DNA of 8,365 nucleotides. It comes from Bacillota bacterium (lineage in GTDB: Bacteria; Bacillota; Limnochordia; Limnochordales; ZCTH02-B6). The notes beneath the pieces are model-generated. The model saw only the letters and a program-made list of their open reading frames with translations, was not told the origin of the DNA and did not search any database. Every line of letters begins with the position of its first letter. The stretch's first letter is position 1. The stretch covers positions 1 to 8,365 of the forward strand of contig PKQR01000101.1 in NCBI GenBank assembly GCA_017578085.1. The letters run 5' to 3'. A program made the translations under genes and the position numbers. Positions 1 to 5,270 of the stretch are shown in pieces.

Positions 1-303
1 ACGGGCGACGCGGACTACGGCCTCTACCCGCTGTTCCACTCCAGCCAGTGGGTGCCCACCGGTTCCAACCGGGCGTTCTACAGCAACCCGCGGGTGGATG
101 AGCTGCTGGACATGGCCCGCACCACGCCTGACGAAGCGGTGCGGCGCGCGGCTTACCGGGAAGCCATGCAGATCATCATGGAGGACGCACCCTGGCTGTT
201 CCTCCACGCCGAAACCCAGATCACGGCCATCCGCACCAACGTGGAGGGCGTCATCGTCCACCCGACGGAGCGGATCATCGCCTCCCACGCCCGGATCCGC
301 TAA
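1..303 (+). CDS. ABC transporter substrate-binding protein, family 5 (peptide type), C-terminal fragment
   Basis: The frame is open from the first base to a TAA at 301-303, giving the last 100 residues of a protein whose start lies upstream of the window. The text matches the C-terminal lobe of family-5 extracellular solute-binding proteins (DppA/OppA/NikA group): an aromatic-rich stretch (FHSSQW), then GSNRAFYSNPRVDELL, an amphipathic helix of the 'A-Y-R-E-A-M-Q-I-I' kind, and EDAPWLFL, a recurrent element near the end of these proteins. In Gram-positive bacteria such proteins are normally lipoproteins outside the membrane that deliver peptides or similar ligands to the permeases. The signal peptide and lipobox would be upstream and cannot be seen. 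Two permease genes follow on the same strand, which fits this role. The ligand cannot be told from the fragment; peptides, nickel or sugars are all known for the family. Confidence 0.9.
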   Translation, partial: TGDADYGLYPLFHSSQWVPTGSNRAFYSNPRVDELLDMARTTPDEAVRRAAYREAMQIIMEDAPWLFLHAETQITAIRTNVEGVIVHPTERIIASHARIR

Positions 304-343
304 CCGGCCGCGCCGGTGTTGGGCGTAGCGGAGGGTGAGTCAC

Positions 344-380
344 GAGGAGGAGGGGATCGCCCGGGCGACCCCTCCTTCTC
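344..380 (+). other. Strong intercistronic RNA hairpin between binding-protein and permease genes
   Basis: Bases 344-360 and 365-380 form a stem of 16 base pairs with one G-T wobble and one bulged A (356), closed by a CCGG tetraloop at 361-364. No T-run follows, so it is not a canonical intrinsic terminator. It lies 40 bases after the binding-protein stop and 21 bases before the permease start. In related importer operons, hairpins at this position commonly protect the upstream mRNA or reduce readthrough, so that the binding protein is made in excess over the permeases; that role is inferred here. The 3' arm contains CCTCCTT, identical to the core of the 16S rRNA anti-Shine-Dalgarno sequence. 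Confidence 0.7.
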
Positions 381-401
381 ACGACGGGGTGAGACAAGCC
401 G

Positions 402-1322
402 GTGTCGCAGTACATCTTGCGCCGCTTCGCACTCACGGTGCCGGTGCTCTTGGGCGTGTCCGTCGTCGTGTTTGCGATGGTGCGCCTGATCCCGGGCGAC
501 CCCGCGCGGGTGCTGGCGGGCGAGGCCGCGAGCGCGGAAGTCGTCGAGATGATCCGGCAGCAGCTGGGGCTGAACGAGCACCCGGTGGTCCAGTACTGGA
601 TCTTCTTGAAGAGCCTGGCCCGGGGTGACCTCGGGCGCTCCACCTTGTCCCGGCTGCCGGTCATCGACGAGATCAGGTCCGCACTGCCGGGCACCCTCCA
701 ACTGGCGGTTGCCAGCATGGTCATTGCCACCGCCCTCGGGGTGAGCACCGGCGTGCTCAGCGCGGTACGGCCCAACTCGTGGGTCGACGGGCTCAGCATG
801 TTCATCGCCCTGGTGGGAGTTTCAATGCCCGTTTTCTGGCTGGGCCTTATGCTGATGCTCCTGTTCTCCTTGCACCTGGGCTGGTTTCCCCCCGCGGGCC
901 ACGAAACTTGGCGTCATCTGGTGCTGCCTTCCATCACCTTAGGGCTGTCGTCCGCGGCCATCATCGCCCGCATGACCCGCTCCAGCATGCTGGAAGTGCT
1001 GCGGCAGGACTACGTGCGTACGGCCCGGGCCAAAGGCGTGCCCGAGCGGGGTGTGGTGCTGCGGCACGCGTTCCGCAACGCCCTCATCCCCGTGGTGACC
1101 GTCATGGGCTTGCAATTTGGCAACCTGCTGGGCGGGGCGGTGTTGACGGAGACCGTCTTTGCCTGGCCCGGCATCGGCCGGCTGATGGTGGGGGCCATCA
1201 CCGCCCGGGACTACCCGGTGGTGCAGGGAGCGGTGCTCACGGTGGCCGTCGGCTTCATCTTGATCAACCTGTTGGTGGACGTGCTGTACGCCTACATCGA
1301 CCCGACCATCCGCTATGACTGA
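402..1322 (+). CDS. ABC transporter permease, DppB/OppB-like (BPD_transp_1)
   Basis: This 306-residue inner-membrane protein forms half of the transmembrane channel of a peptide-type importer. The length is normal for DppB/OppB/GsiC proteins. Hallmarks in order: an N-terminal membrane helix at about 9-30 running into the RLIPGDP motif (28-34); a non-helical extracytoplasmic segment with GDLGRS (75-80); helices at about 97-122 and 131-160 with SMPVFWLG (141-148) and GWFPPAG (160-166); the cytoplasmic EAA loop at 203-228 (DYVRTARAKGV, then LRHAFRNAL), which docks on the ATPase; and further helices to the C-terminus, ending in YAYIDPTIRY. The GTG start at 402 is preceded by a GGGGTGAG Shine-Dalgarno-like stretch at 386-393. 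The stop overlaps the alternative upstream start of the next permease, so translational coupling is likely. Peptide specificity is inferred from family resemblance only. Confidence 0.93.
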   Translation: MSQYILRRFALTVPVLLGVSVVVFAMVRLIPGDPARVLAGEAASAEVVEMIRQQLGLNEHPVVQYWIFLKSLARGDLGRSTLSRLPVIDEIRSALPGTLQLAVASMVIATALGVSTGVLSAVRPNSWVDGLSMFIALVGVSMPVFWLGLMLMLLFSLHLGWFPPAGHETWRHLVLPSITLGLSSAAIIARMTRSSMLEVLRQDYVRTARAKGVPERGVVLRHAFRNALIPVVTVMGLQFGNLLGGAVLTETVFAWPGIGRLMVGAITARDYPVVQGAVLTVAVGFILINLLVDVLYAYIDPTIRYD

Positions 1323-1328
1323 GGAGGA
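1322..1328 (+). promoter_or_regulatory. Shine-Dalgarno AGGAGGA deciding the second permease start
   Basis: AGGAGGA lies seven bases before a GTG at 1336. It sits inside the frame that would be coding if translation began at the ATG at 1315, and no comparable sequence precedes that ATG. It therefore favours GTG 1336 as the true start. Confidence 0.65.
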
Positions 1329-1335
1329 AGCAGCG

Positions 1336-2235
1336 GTGGGCAACTGGCTGCAAGGACGTGCCGTCGACACGGCCGCCGCCGAAACCGCCCGCGTCGAAGC
1401 ACCCCGGTGGCGGGTGTTGCGCCGGCTGGCGCGCAATCGCCTGGCCATGCTGGGTTTGGCCATCATTGCAATCTTCGTGGCGCTGGCGGTGCTGGCCCCG
1501 TGGATCGCGCCCCACGACCCGCTGCGGTCGAGCTTCGCGAAGCGCCTCCAGCCTCCATCGGCCGAGCACTGGCTGGGCACGGACGAACTGGGCCGGGACA
1601 TGTTCAGCCGCCTCTTGTACGGTGCCCGCATCAGCCTGCGGGTCGGGCTCATCTCGGTGGCCATCGGCATCGTCATCGGGGTGCCCCTGGGCGCCATCTC
1701 CGCCTATTACGGCGGCTGGGTGGACCTGATCGTCCAGCGGGTCATCGACGTCATGCTGGCCTTTCCCGGCATTCTCCTGGCCATCGTGCTGGTGAGCACC
1801 TTAGGCGTTGGCCTCGAAAACGTCATGATCGCGGTCGGAATCGTGTCGGTCCCCGTCTATACCCGGCTTGTGCGGGGCTCGGCCCTGGCGCTGAAACGCA
1901 AGGATTTCGTGGAGGCGGCTCGCGCCGCGGGCGCGCGGGATCTGGTCATCATCGCCCGGCACATCTTGCCCAACTGCGTCGCGCCGGTGATCGTCCAGTC
2001 GACGCTCCAGGTCGGGTCGTCCATCCTGTGGGCGGCTGGGCTTGGGTTCCTCGGCCTGGGCGCGCAGCCGCCGACGCCGGAGTGGGGGACCATTTTGAGC
2101 CGGGGCCGGCAGTACCTGCTGGTGGCTCCCCACATCACCACCGCGACGGGGTTGAGCATCATGCTGGTGGTGCTCGGTTTCAACTTGCTGGGGGATGGGC
2201 TGCGGGATGCGCTGGACCCGCGGATGCAGGAATAA
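1336..2235 (+). CDS. ABC transporter permease, DppC/OppC-like
   Basis: This is the second membrane subunit of the importer, 299 residues from GTG 1336. An in-frame ATG at 1315 would add seven residues and overlap the previous gene by 8 bases, but the strong AGGAGGA seven bases before 1336 supports the shorter form. The order is typical of DppC: a short cytoplasmic N-terminus ending in RRLARNRLA, the OppC_N membrane helix at about 36-57 followed by APHDP, then LGTDELGRDMFSRLLYGAR from residue 80, which is diagnostic for the family. Further helices follow, then the EAA loop from residue 190 (DFVEAARAAGA, then RHILPN), and a C-terminal FNLLGDGLRDALDP. It pairs with the upstream DppB-like permease to form a heterodimeric channel. 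No ATPase gene follows: a gene on the opposite strand begins its 3' end inside this one, so the ATPases must be upstream or unlinked. Confidence 0.93.
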   Translation: MGNWLQGRAVDTAAAETARVEAPRWRVLRRLARNRLAMLGLAIIAIFVALAVLAPWIAPHDPLRSSFAKRLQPPSAEHWLGTDELGRDMFSRLLYGARISLRVGLISVAIGIVIGVPLGAISAYYGGWVDLIVQRVIDVMLAFPGILLAIVLVSTLGVGLENVMIAVGIVSVPVYTRLVRGSALALKRKDFVEAARAAGARDLVIIARHILPNCVAPVIVQSTLQVGSSILWAAGLGFLGLGAQPPTPEWGTILSRGRQYLLVAPHITTATGLSIMLVVLGFNLLGDGLRDALDPRMQE

Positions 2236-2743
2236 GGTTAGAGGGTACGGGCGATAGAAGGGCACTGGGCCAGGCAACCCATGGGTAGACGGTCAAGAGT
2301 TCCCAGCCCACCTGCGCGGCCATGGGTGTGTCGATCATGGCCAGGTATTGGGGCAGGTTGATGGGCACGCCCAGCTCCTGCAAGAGCAAGAAGCCGCGCA
2401 CGAAGGCCGAGCACTCGATCTCGTCGGGCACCTGGGTCCAGTGGAGGTTTCTCGTAATGGCCCAGTAATGGGGCTTTTCGTCGAAATCCAAGACGTGCCC
2501 CAGCTCATGGGCGAGGATGACCACGAGATATGACAGCGGCTGCGTGCGCAAGTCGGGCTCCCACACCCACAAGGTGCGGAAAGCCGGGTGATACAGCCAC
2601 TGGCCCGGTTCCGTGCTGATGCCGAGGCCGACGTTTAACGACTCCAGCTTGGCCAGGAGCCGCTGGACATAGACGTTCTTGGGAAACAGCCGCCGTACCG
2701 CCCGGTGGGTCGGGTGCAGGCGCCCGCTCTTGGGGTGTCTCAC
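2180..2743 (-). CDS. Putative zinc metallopeptidase with HELGH motif, family not recognised
   Basis: On the minus strand a frame from GTG 2743 encodes 187 residues. I do not recognise the family. The core looks genuine: a hydrophobic helix (LSYLVVILAHELGHVLDF) carries HELGH at residues 79-83, where two histidines and a glutamate would bind and activate zinc. Acidic residues follow at E108 and E110 in DEIECSAFVRGFLL, a plausible third ligand in a helix of the kind seen in ImmA/IrrE-like or other gluzincin-type proteins. No signal peptide or clear membrane helix is evident, so a cytoplasmic location is likely. The start was chosen because the frame further upstream is only the antisense of the neighbouring aminotransferase; a G-run (GGGGGGAT) ends seven bases before the GTG. 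The last 17 residues (Pro/Ala rich) overlap the end of the convergent permease gene. Existence is fairly secure; substrate and role are unknown. Confidence 0.6.
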   Translation of the reverse strand: MRHPKSGRLHPTHRAVRRLFPKNVYVQRLLAKLESLNVGLGISTEPGQWLYHPAFRTLWVWEPDLRTQPLSYLVVILAHELGHVLDFDEKPHYWAITRNLHWTQVPDEIECSAFVRGFLLLQELGVPINLPQYLAMIDTPMAAQVGWELLTVYPWVAWPSALLSPVPSNLIPASAGPAHPAAHPPAS

Positions 2744-2788
2744 CGAGGTTATCCCCCCGTATGCAAGCCCGGTTCCACACCGCGGGCC

Positions 2789-2848
2789 GCGGGACCTTTG
2801 CTGAAAATCTGGCAGGGCTGGCAGCCAGGTCGGGAGGCTAGGTCCCGC
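2789..2848. repeat. Inverted repeat in the divergent intergenic region
   Basis: GCGGGACCT at 2789-2797 is perfectly repeated in inverted form as AGGTCCCGC at 2840-2848, enclosing 42 bases that contain smaller palindromes such as CTGGCAGCCAG. It lies between the divergent metallopeptidase and aminotransferase genes. Transcribed in either direction it could form a 9-bp closing stem with an internally structured loop. It matches no riboswitch, tRNA or SRP RNA that I know. G+C-rich DNA yields such palindromes by chance, so function is uncertain. Confidence 0.35.
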
Positions 2849-2903
2849 AGTAAGCAGGTGTGGCCGTCGGCCGTAGCCAAGCTTAGCGTCGAGGTGAGTC
2901 CGC

Positions 2904-4067
2904 GTGGCCGATTGGCTGGCGCTGCGGGAAACGATTCCCGCACTAAAAGGGCAGGTGTATCTCAATACGGGCGTCTCGGGGCCGCCGCCCGCCCGGGTGG
3001 TCGAGCGGGAGGTCGAGTGGGTCCGGCGGCTGGCCGAGCGGGGGCCGGGGCGCGGGGATGTCCTGCAGGAGGCCACGGTTGAGCTGGACCGGGTGCGGGC
3101 GGCACTGGCCCAACTGGTCGGAGCCCGTCCGGAAGAGATCGCCCTCACCCACAACTGCAGCGAAGGGTTGGCCATCGTGGCGGCGGGCTTGCCGCTGGGG
3201 CCGGGCGATGAGGTGCTCGTCTCGGACGTGGAGCATATCTCGGGGCTCTTGCCTTGGTTTCACCTGGCCCGCCAGCGGGGCGTCCAGGTGCGGCGCATCC
3301 CTGCCCGCCGTGGCGCGGTGCGGGTGGACGATGTGCGGGCTAGCTTGTCCGACCGCACGCGCCTTATTTGCATGAGCCATGTGGCCTACAACACCGGTGC
3401 CGTGCTGCCCGTGGCGGATGTGGCGGCCATCGCCCGCGAGCGGGGTGTCTGGCTTTTGGTCGATGGCGCCCAGGGCCCCGGCCAGCTTCCGGTGGACGTC
3501 AAAGCGCTCGGTTGCCACTTTTACGCCGCCGCCGGGCAAAAGTGGCTGCTGGGCCCCGACGGGACAGGATTCCTTTACGTGGACGGGGACGCCGTGGACG
3601 CGGTGGCCGTCAGCCTCATCGGTTGGGCGTCGGTGGTGCACGAGGACCGGCCCGCGGAGGAGTTCCGCCTGCACCCGGGAGCGCGTCGCTTTGAGGTGGC
3701 AGGCAAGCACGTGCCGTCCTTTGCGGCCTTGGGAGAGGCGGCCGCCATGTGGCAAGAGCTCGACCCGGCCGCTGTGCGGGCGCGCATTTTGTCCCTTGTG
3801 GCGCACCTGCGGGAGTCGCTGGAGCGCATCGATGGCGTCGAGATCCTGAGCCCCGGCCCTGAGCCGCTCTGGTCGGGCCTGGTGGTTTTCCGCGTCGCCG
3901 GCGTCGACGCGGAAGCGGCGGTGGAAACGCTATGGCAGCGGCACCGGATCGTGTGCCGCTGGCTGCCCAAGCCCCGGGCCGTGCGGGCGTCGGTGCACGC
4001 CTTCAACACCGTGGACGAGCTGGACGAGCTTGCCGCGGCCGTAGCGGAGTTGTCTCGCGGCGTGTAG
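2904..4067 (+). CDS. Aminotransferase class V-fold PLP-dependent enzyme
   Basis: This 387-residue protein is of normal length for the class V, fold-type I PLP enzymes (SufS/NifS, isopenicillin N epimerase-like and related proteins). The start YLNTGVSGPPP (19-29) is the usual N-terminal substrate-loop motif. HNCSEGL (83-89) would hold the PLP phosphate, EH at 110-111 supplies the histidine that stacks on the ring, D187 in VDGAQ would pair with the pyridine nitrogen, and K213 in AGQKWLLGPDGTG is the Schiff-base lysine. R361 in VRASVHAFNT fits the substrate-carboxylate arginine. The GHHCAQP-type cysteine loop of SufS is absent, so cysteine desulfurase activity is unlikely. The GTG start at 2904 follows GAGGTGAG (2891-2898) with a 5-base spacer. 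The gene stands alone: a divergent gene lies upstream and a new promoter downstream. The exact reaction cannot be told. Confidence 0.88.
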   Translation: MADWLALRETIPALKGQVYLNTGVSGPPPARVVEREVEWVRRLAERGPGRGDVLQEATVELDRVRAALAQLVGARPEEIALTHNCSEGLAIVAAGLPLGPGDEVLVSDVEHISGLLPWFHLARQRGVQVRRIPARRGAVRVDDVRASLSDRTRLICMSHVAYNTGAVLPVADVAAIARERGVWLLVDGAQGPGQLPVDVKALGCHFYAAAGQKWLLGPDGTGFLYVDGDAVDAVAVSLIGWASVVHEDRPAEEFRLHPGARRFEVAGKHVPSFAALGEAAAMWQELDPAAVRARILSLVAHLRESLERIDGVEILSPGPEPLWSGLVVFRVAGVDAEAAVETLWQRHRIVCRWLPKPRAVRASVHAFNTVDELDELAAAVAELSRGV

Positions 4068-4134
4068 TTCTCGCCGCAAACGCCCTACCGCTGGAATCCC
4101 GATAGAGTTGCTCCCTCGAATTGGCACGGGTACC

Positions 4135-4176
4135 CCTTGCGGCCATGGGTAGATATGGTATAATCGAACCGCAAGG
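4135..4176. repeat. 8-bp inverted repeat framing the ctsR promoter
   Basis: CCTTGCGG (4135-4142) and CCGCAAGG (4169-4176) are perfect inverted copies separated by 26 bases. The left copy contains the proposed -35 hexamer. The right copy covers the expected transcription start and the first two bases of the CtsR box. It could be a second operator or a coincidence. Confidence 0.4.
4137..4164 (+). promoter_or_regulatory. Sigma-A promoter of the ctsR operon (extended -10)
   Basis: A perfect TATAAT (4159-4164) is preceded by TGG, giving an extended -10 element. A weak -35 TTGCGG (4137-4142) lies 16 bases upstream. Transcription should begin near 4170-4172, giving a leader of about 50 bases. It is a conspicuous AT-rich island in otherwise G+C-rich DNA. 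It sits directly before the CtsR operator and is the only strong promoter I see for the four-gene operon. Confidence 0.85.
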
Positions 4177-4191
4177 TCAAAGAAGGTCAAA
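4175..4191 (+). promoter_or_regulatory. CtsR operator (CtsR box)
   Basis: GGTCAAA-GAA-GGTCAAA is a perfect tandem heptad repeat with the NAN spacer of the established CtsR consensus. It lies roughly +4 to +20 relative to the predicted transcription start, so bound CtsR would block initiation or early elongation. This predicts autoregulation of ctsR and heat or protein-stress control of mcsA, mcsB and clpC. Confidence 0.95.
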
Positions 4192-4220
4192 GGAGGAGGG
4201 GCGGCGGGAAAAGGCCAGCC

Positions 4221-4706
4221 ATGAGCAGCCTGTCCGATCGCATCGAAGCCTACCTGATGCACCTCTTGTTGCACTCTCAAGACGGCTGCATCGAGGTCCG
4301 GCGGGCCGAGGTGGCCGACCGCTTTGCCTGCGTCCCCTCCCAAGTGACCTACGTCCTTGCGACGCGGTTCACGCCGGAGCGCGGCTTTTATGTGGAAAGC
4401 CGCCGGGGAGGCGGCGGGTACATTCGCATCGTGGCACGCCACCCGCGCCCGGAAGCGTCGGGGCTGCAAGCCGTGTGGCAGCGCATCGGCCGCTCGCTCA
4501 CCTCAGGCCAGGCCGAGGGGCTCCTGCGCTCCCTGGAGCAGGGCGGCCTGTTGACCCGCCGGCAGGCGGCCCTCATGCGGCAGGCGCTGCGGCAGGAGGC
4601 CGACTGGGCGGAGCCACCGCTGTGTGACTTGCTGCGGGCGGCTGTGATCAAGGGTATGCTACTGATGTTGTCCAGCTCGCCCGATGGGCGGGACCGCATA
4701 GGATGA
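4221..4706 (+). CDS. ctsR: Transcriptional repressor CtsR
   Basis: This 161-residue DNA-binding repressor controls class III heat-shock genes (clp genes) in Firmicutes. The N-terminus SDRIEAYLMHLL matches the family from this ATG, and no other start exists in frame. The winged helix-turn-helix spans about residues 24-70, with the recognition part PSQVTYVLATRFT (39-51). The wing is RRGGGGYIRI, with Arg62 followed by the tetraglycine (63-66). In Bacillus and Geobacillus this glycine-rich loop is the heat-sensing element, and the same arginine is a McsB phosphorylation site that releases DNA. The C-terminal helical half (about 78-155) would form the dimer and the McsA/McsB contact region. It is the first gene after its own operator. 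The only purine-rich sequence at normal distance from the ATG is AAAAGG (4209-4214). Its stop shares bases with the upstream alternative mcsA ATG at 4703 (ATGA), suggesting coupling. Confidence 0.97.
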   Translation: MSSLSDRIEAYLMHLLLHSQDGCIEVRRAEVADRFACVPSQVTYVLATRFTPERGFYVESRRGGGGYIRIVARHPRPEASGLQAVWQRIGRSLTSGQAEGLLRSLEQGGLLTRRQAALMRQALRQEADWAEPPLCDLLRAAVIKGMLLMLSSSPDGRDRIG

Positions 4707-4712
4707 CGTCGA

Positions 4713-4720
4713 GGGGGAGG
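4713..4720 (+). promoter_or_regulatory. Shine-Dalgarno GGGGGAGG for mcsA
   Basis: This purine run lies nine bases before ATG 4730, where the conserved McsA N-terminus (MLC-x2-C) begins. It is the reason for preferring 4730 to the in-frame ATG at 4703, whose product would carry nine extra residues (TSRGRAAA after Met) unlike McsA proteins. Confidence 0.6.
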
Positions 4721-4729
4721 GCGGCCGCG

Positions 4730-5257
4730 ATGCTGTGCGACAACTGCCGGCAGGCGGAAGCCACGGTGCATGTGACGCAGTTCATCAACGGCGAGAAGCG
4801 CGAGTCGCACCTGTGCGAGGCGTGTGCCCGCAGGGAGGGCGAGATGTGGCTGGAGCCGGTGTTCAGCGTCAACAAGCTCCTGGGCGGGCTTCTCGACCTG
4901 GAGGCCGGTGCGGGCGTCGGCGCGTCGCCGGCCCGGACCCGGCTGCGCTGCCCCAACTGCGGCCTGACCTTCGCCGACTTCAAGCGTCTGGGTCATCTGG
5001 GCTGCAGCCAGTGCTGGGAGACCTTTGACCAGCAGCTCGAACCGGTGCTGCGCCGCATCCAGGGCGGGACGCATCACACCGGCAAGGTGCCGGCCCGGGC
5101 GGGCAGCGCGCTGCGCCGCCGCCGGGAGATCGAGCGCCTGCGGCAGGAGTTGCAAGCGGCCGTCGCGAAAGAGGAGTACGAGCGGGCGGCAGAGCTGCGG
5201 GACCGGCTGCGGGCGCTGGAACGGGAGCAGCACAAGGCGCAGGGCGCTGGCGGCTGA
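4730..5257 (+). CDS. mcsA: Protein-arginine kinase activator protein McsA
   Basis: This 175-residue cytoplasmic adaptor binds and activates the arginine kinase McsB and helps control CtsR. Two zinc-binding modules are visible: C3/C6 with C29/C32, and C74/C77 with C92/C95, each a CxxC pair of pairs. The second carries the usual RCPNCGLTFADF text. A basic linker (128-132) leads to a C-terminal UVR-type helical hairpin at about 132-167 (REIERLRQELQAAV, then EEYERAAELRDRLR). The UVR motif is related to the one in UvrB/UvrC and the ClpC M-domain, and is taken to mediate protein contacts. The length and the full set of eight cysteines are normal for the family. It lies between ctsR and mcsB, 13 bases before the latter. 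An upstream in-frame ATG at 4703 overlapping the ctsR stop is the alternative start. Confidence 0.95.
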   Translation: MLCDNCRQAEATVHVTQFINGEKRESHLCEACARREGEMWLEPVFSVNKLLGGLLDLEAGAGVGASPARTRLRCPNCGLTFADFKRLGHLGCSQCWETFDQQLEPVLRRIQGGTHHTGKVPARAGSALRRRREIERLRQELQAAVAKEEYERAAELRDRLRALEREQHKAQGAGG

Positions 5258-5270
5258 GGAGGGACGAGCG

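Noticed and set aside
344..380. Intrinsic terminator of the binding-protein gene
   Set aside because: The stem is strong, but it is followed by ACGACGGGG and not a T-run, and the permeases continue on the same strand.
2236..2300. Terminator for the permease operon
   Set aside because: Only weak pairings (GGGCCAGGCAACCC) exist and no T-run on either strand, so no terminator is called.
2761..2850. A tRNA, SRP RNA or riboswitch (a GGTTCCAC T-loop-like string and CCAGGTCGGGAGG reminiscent of SRP RNA)
   Set aside because: No cloverleaf, acceptor stem or CCA fits, and the SRP apical-loop consensus is not matched. The resemblance is limited to short strings in G+C-rich DNA.
2744..3175. Extension of the minus-strand metallopeptidase frame upstream to an ATG at 3175
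   Set aside because: The extra N-terminal 144 codons are Ser/Arg/Pro-rich antisense of the aminotransferase and its leader. Credible protein begins near GTG 2743.
1..4067. Functional system joining the peptide importer, HELGH protein and class V PLP enzyme (import, cleavage, amino-acid conversion)
   Set aside because: The genes are on different strands without shared regulation. Adjacency alone does not support a joint pathway.
4068..4220. CIRCE element (HrcA operator) or sigma-B type promoter before ctsR
   Set aside because: No TTAGCACTC/GAGTGCTAA pair and no GTTT-N-GGGTAT pattern is present. Only the sigma-A promoter and the CtsR box are supported.
4121..4627. A 168-codon plus-strand frame overlapping ctsR
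   Set aside because: It begins upstream of the promoter, runs through the operator, and overlaps ctsR in another frame with no domain text.
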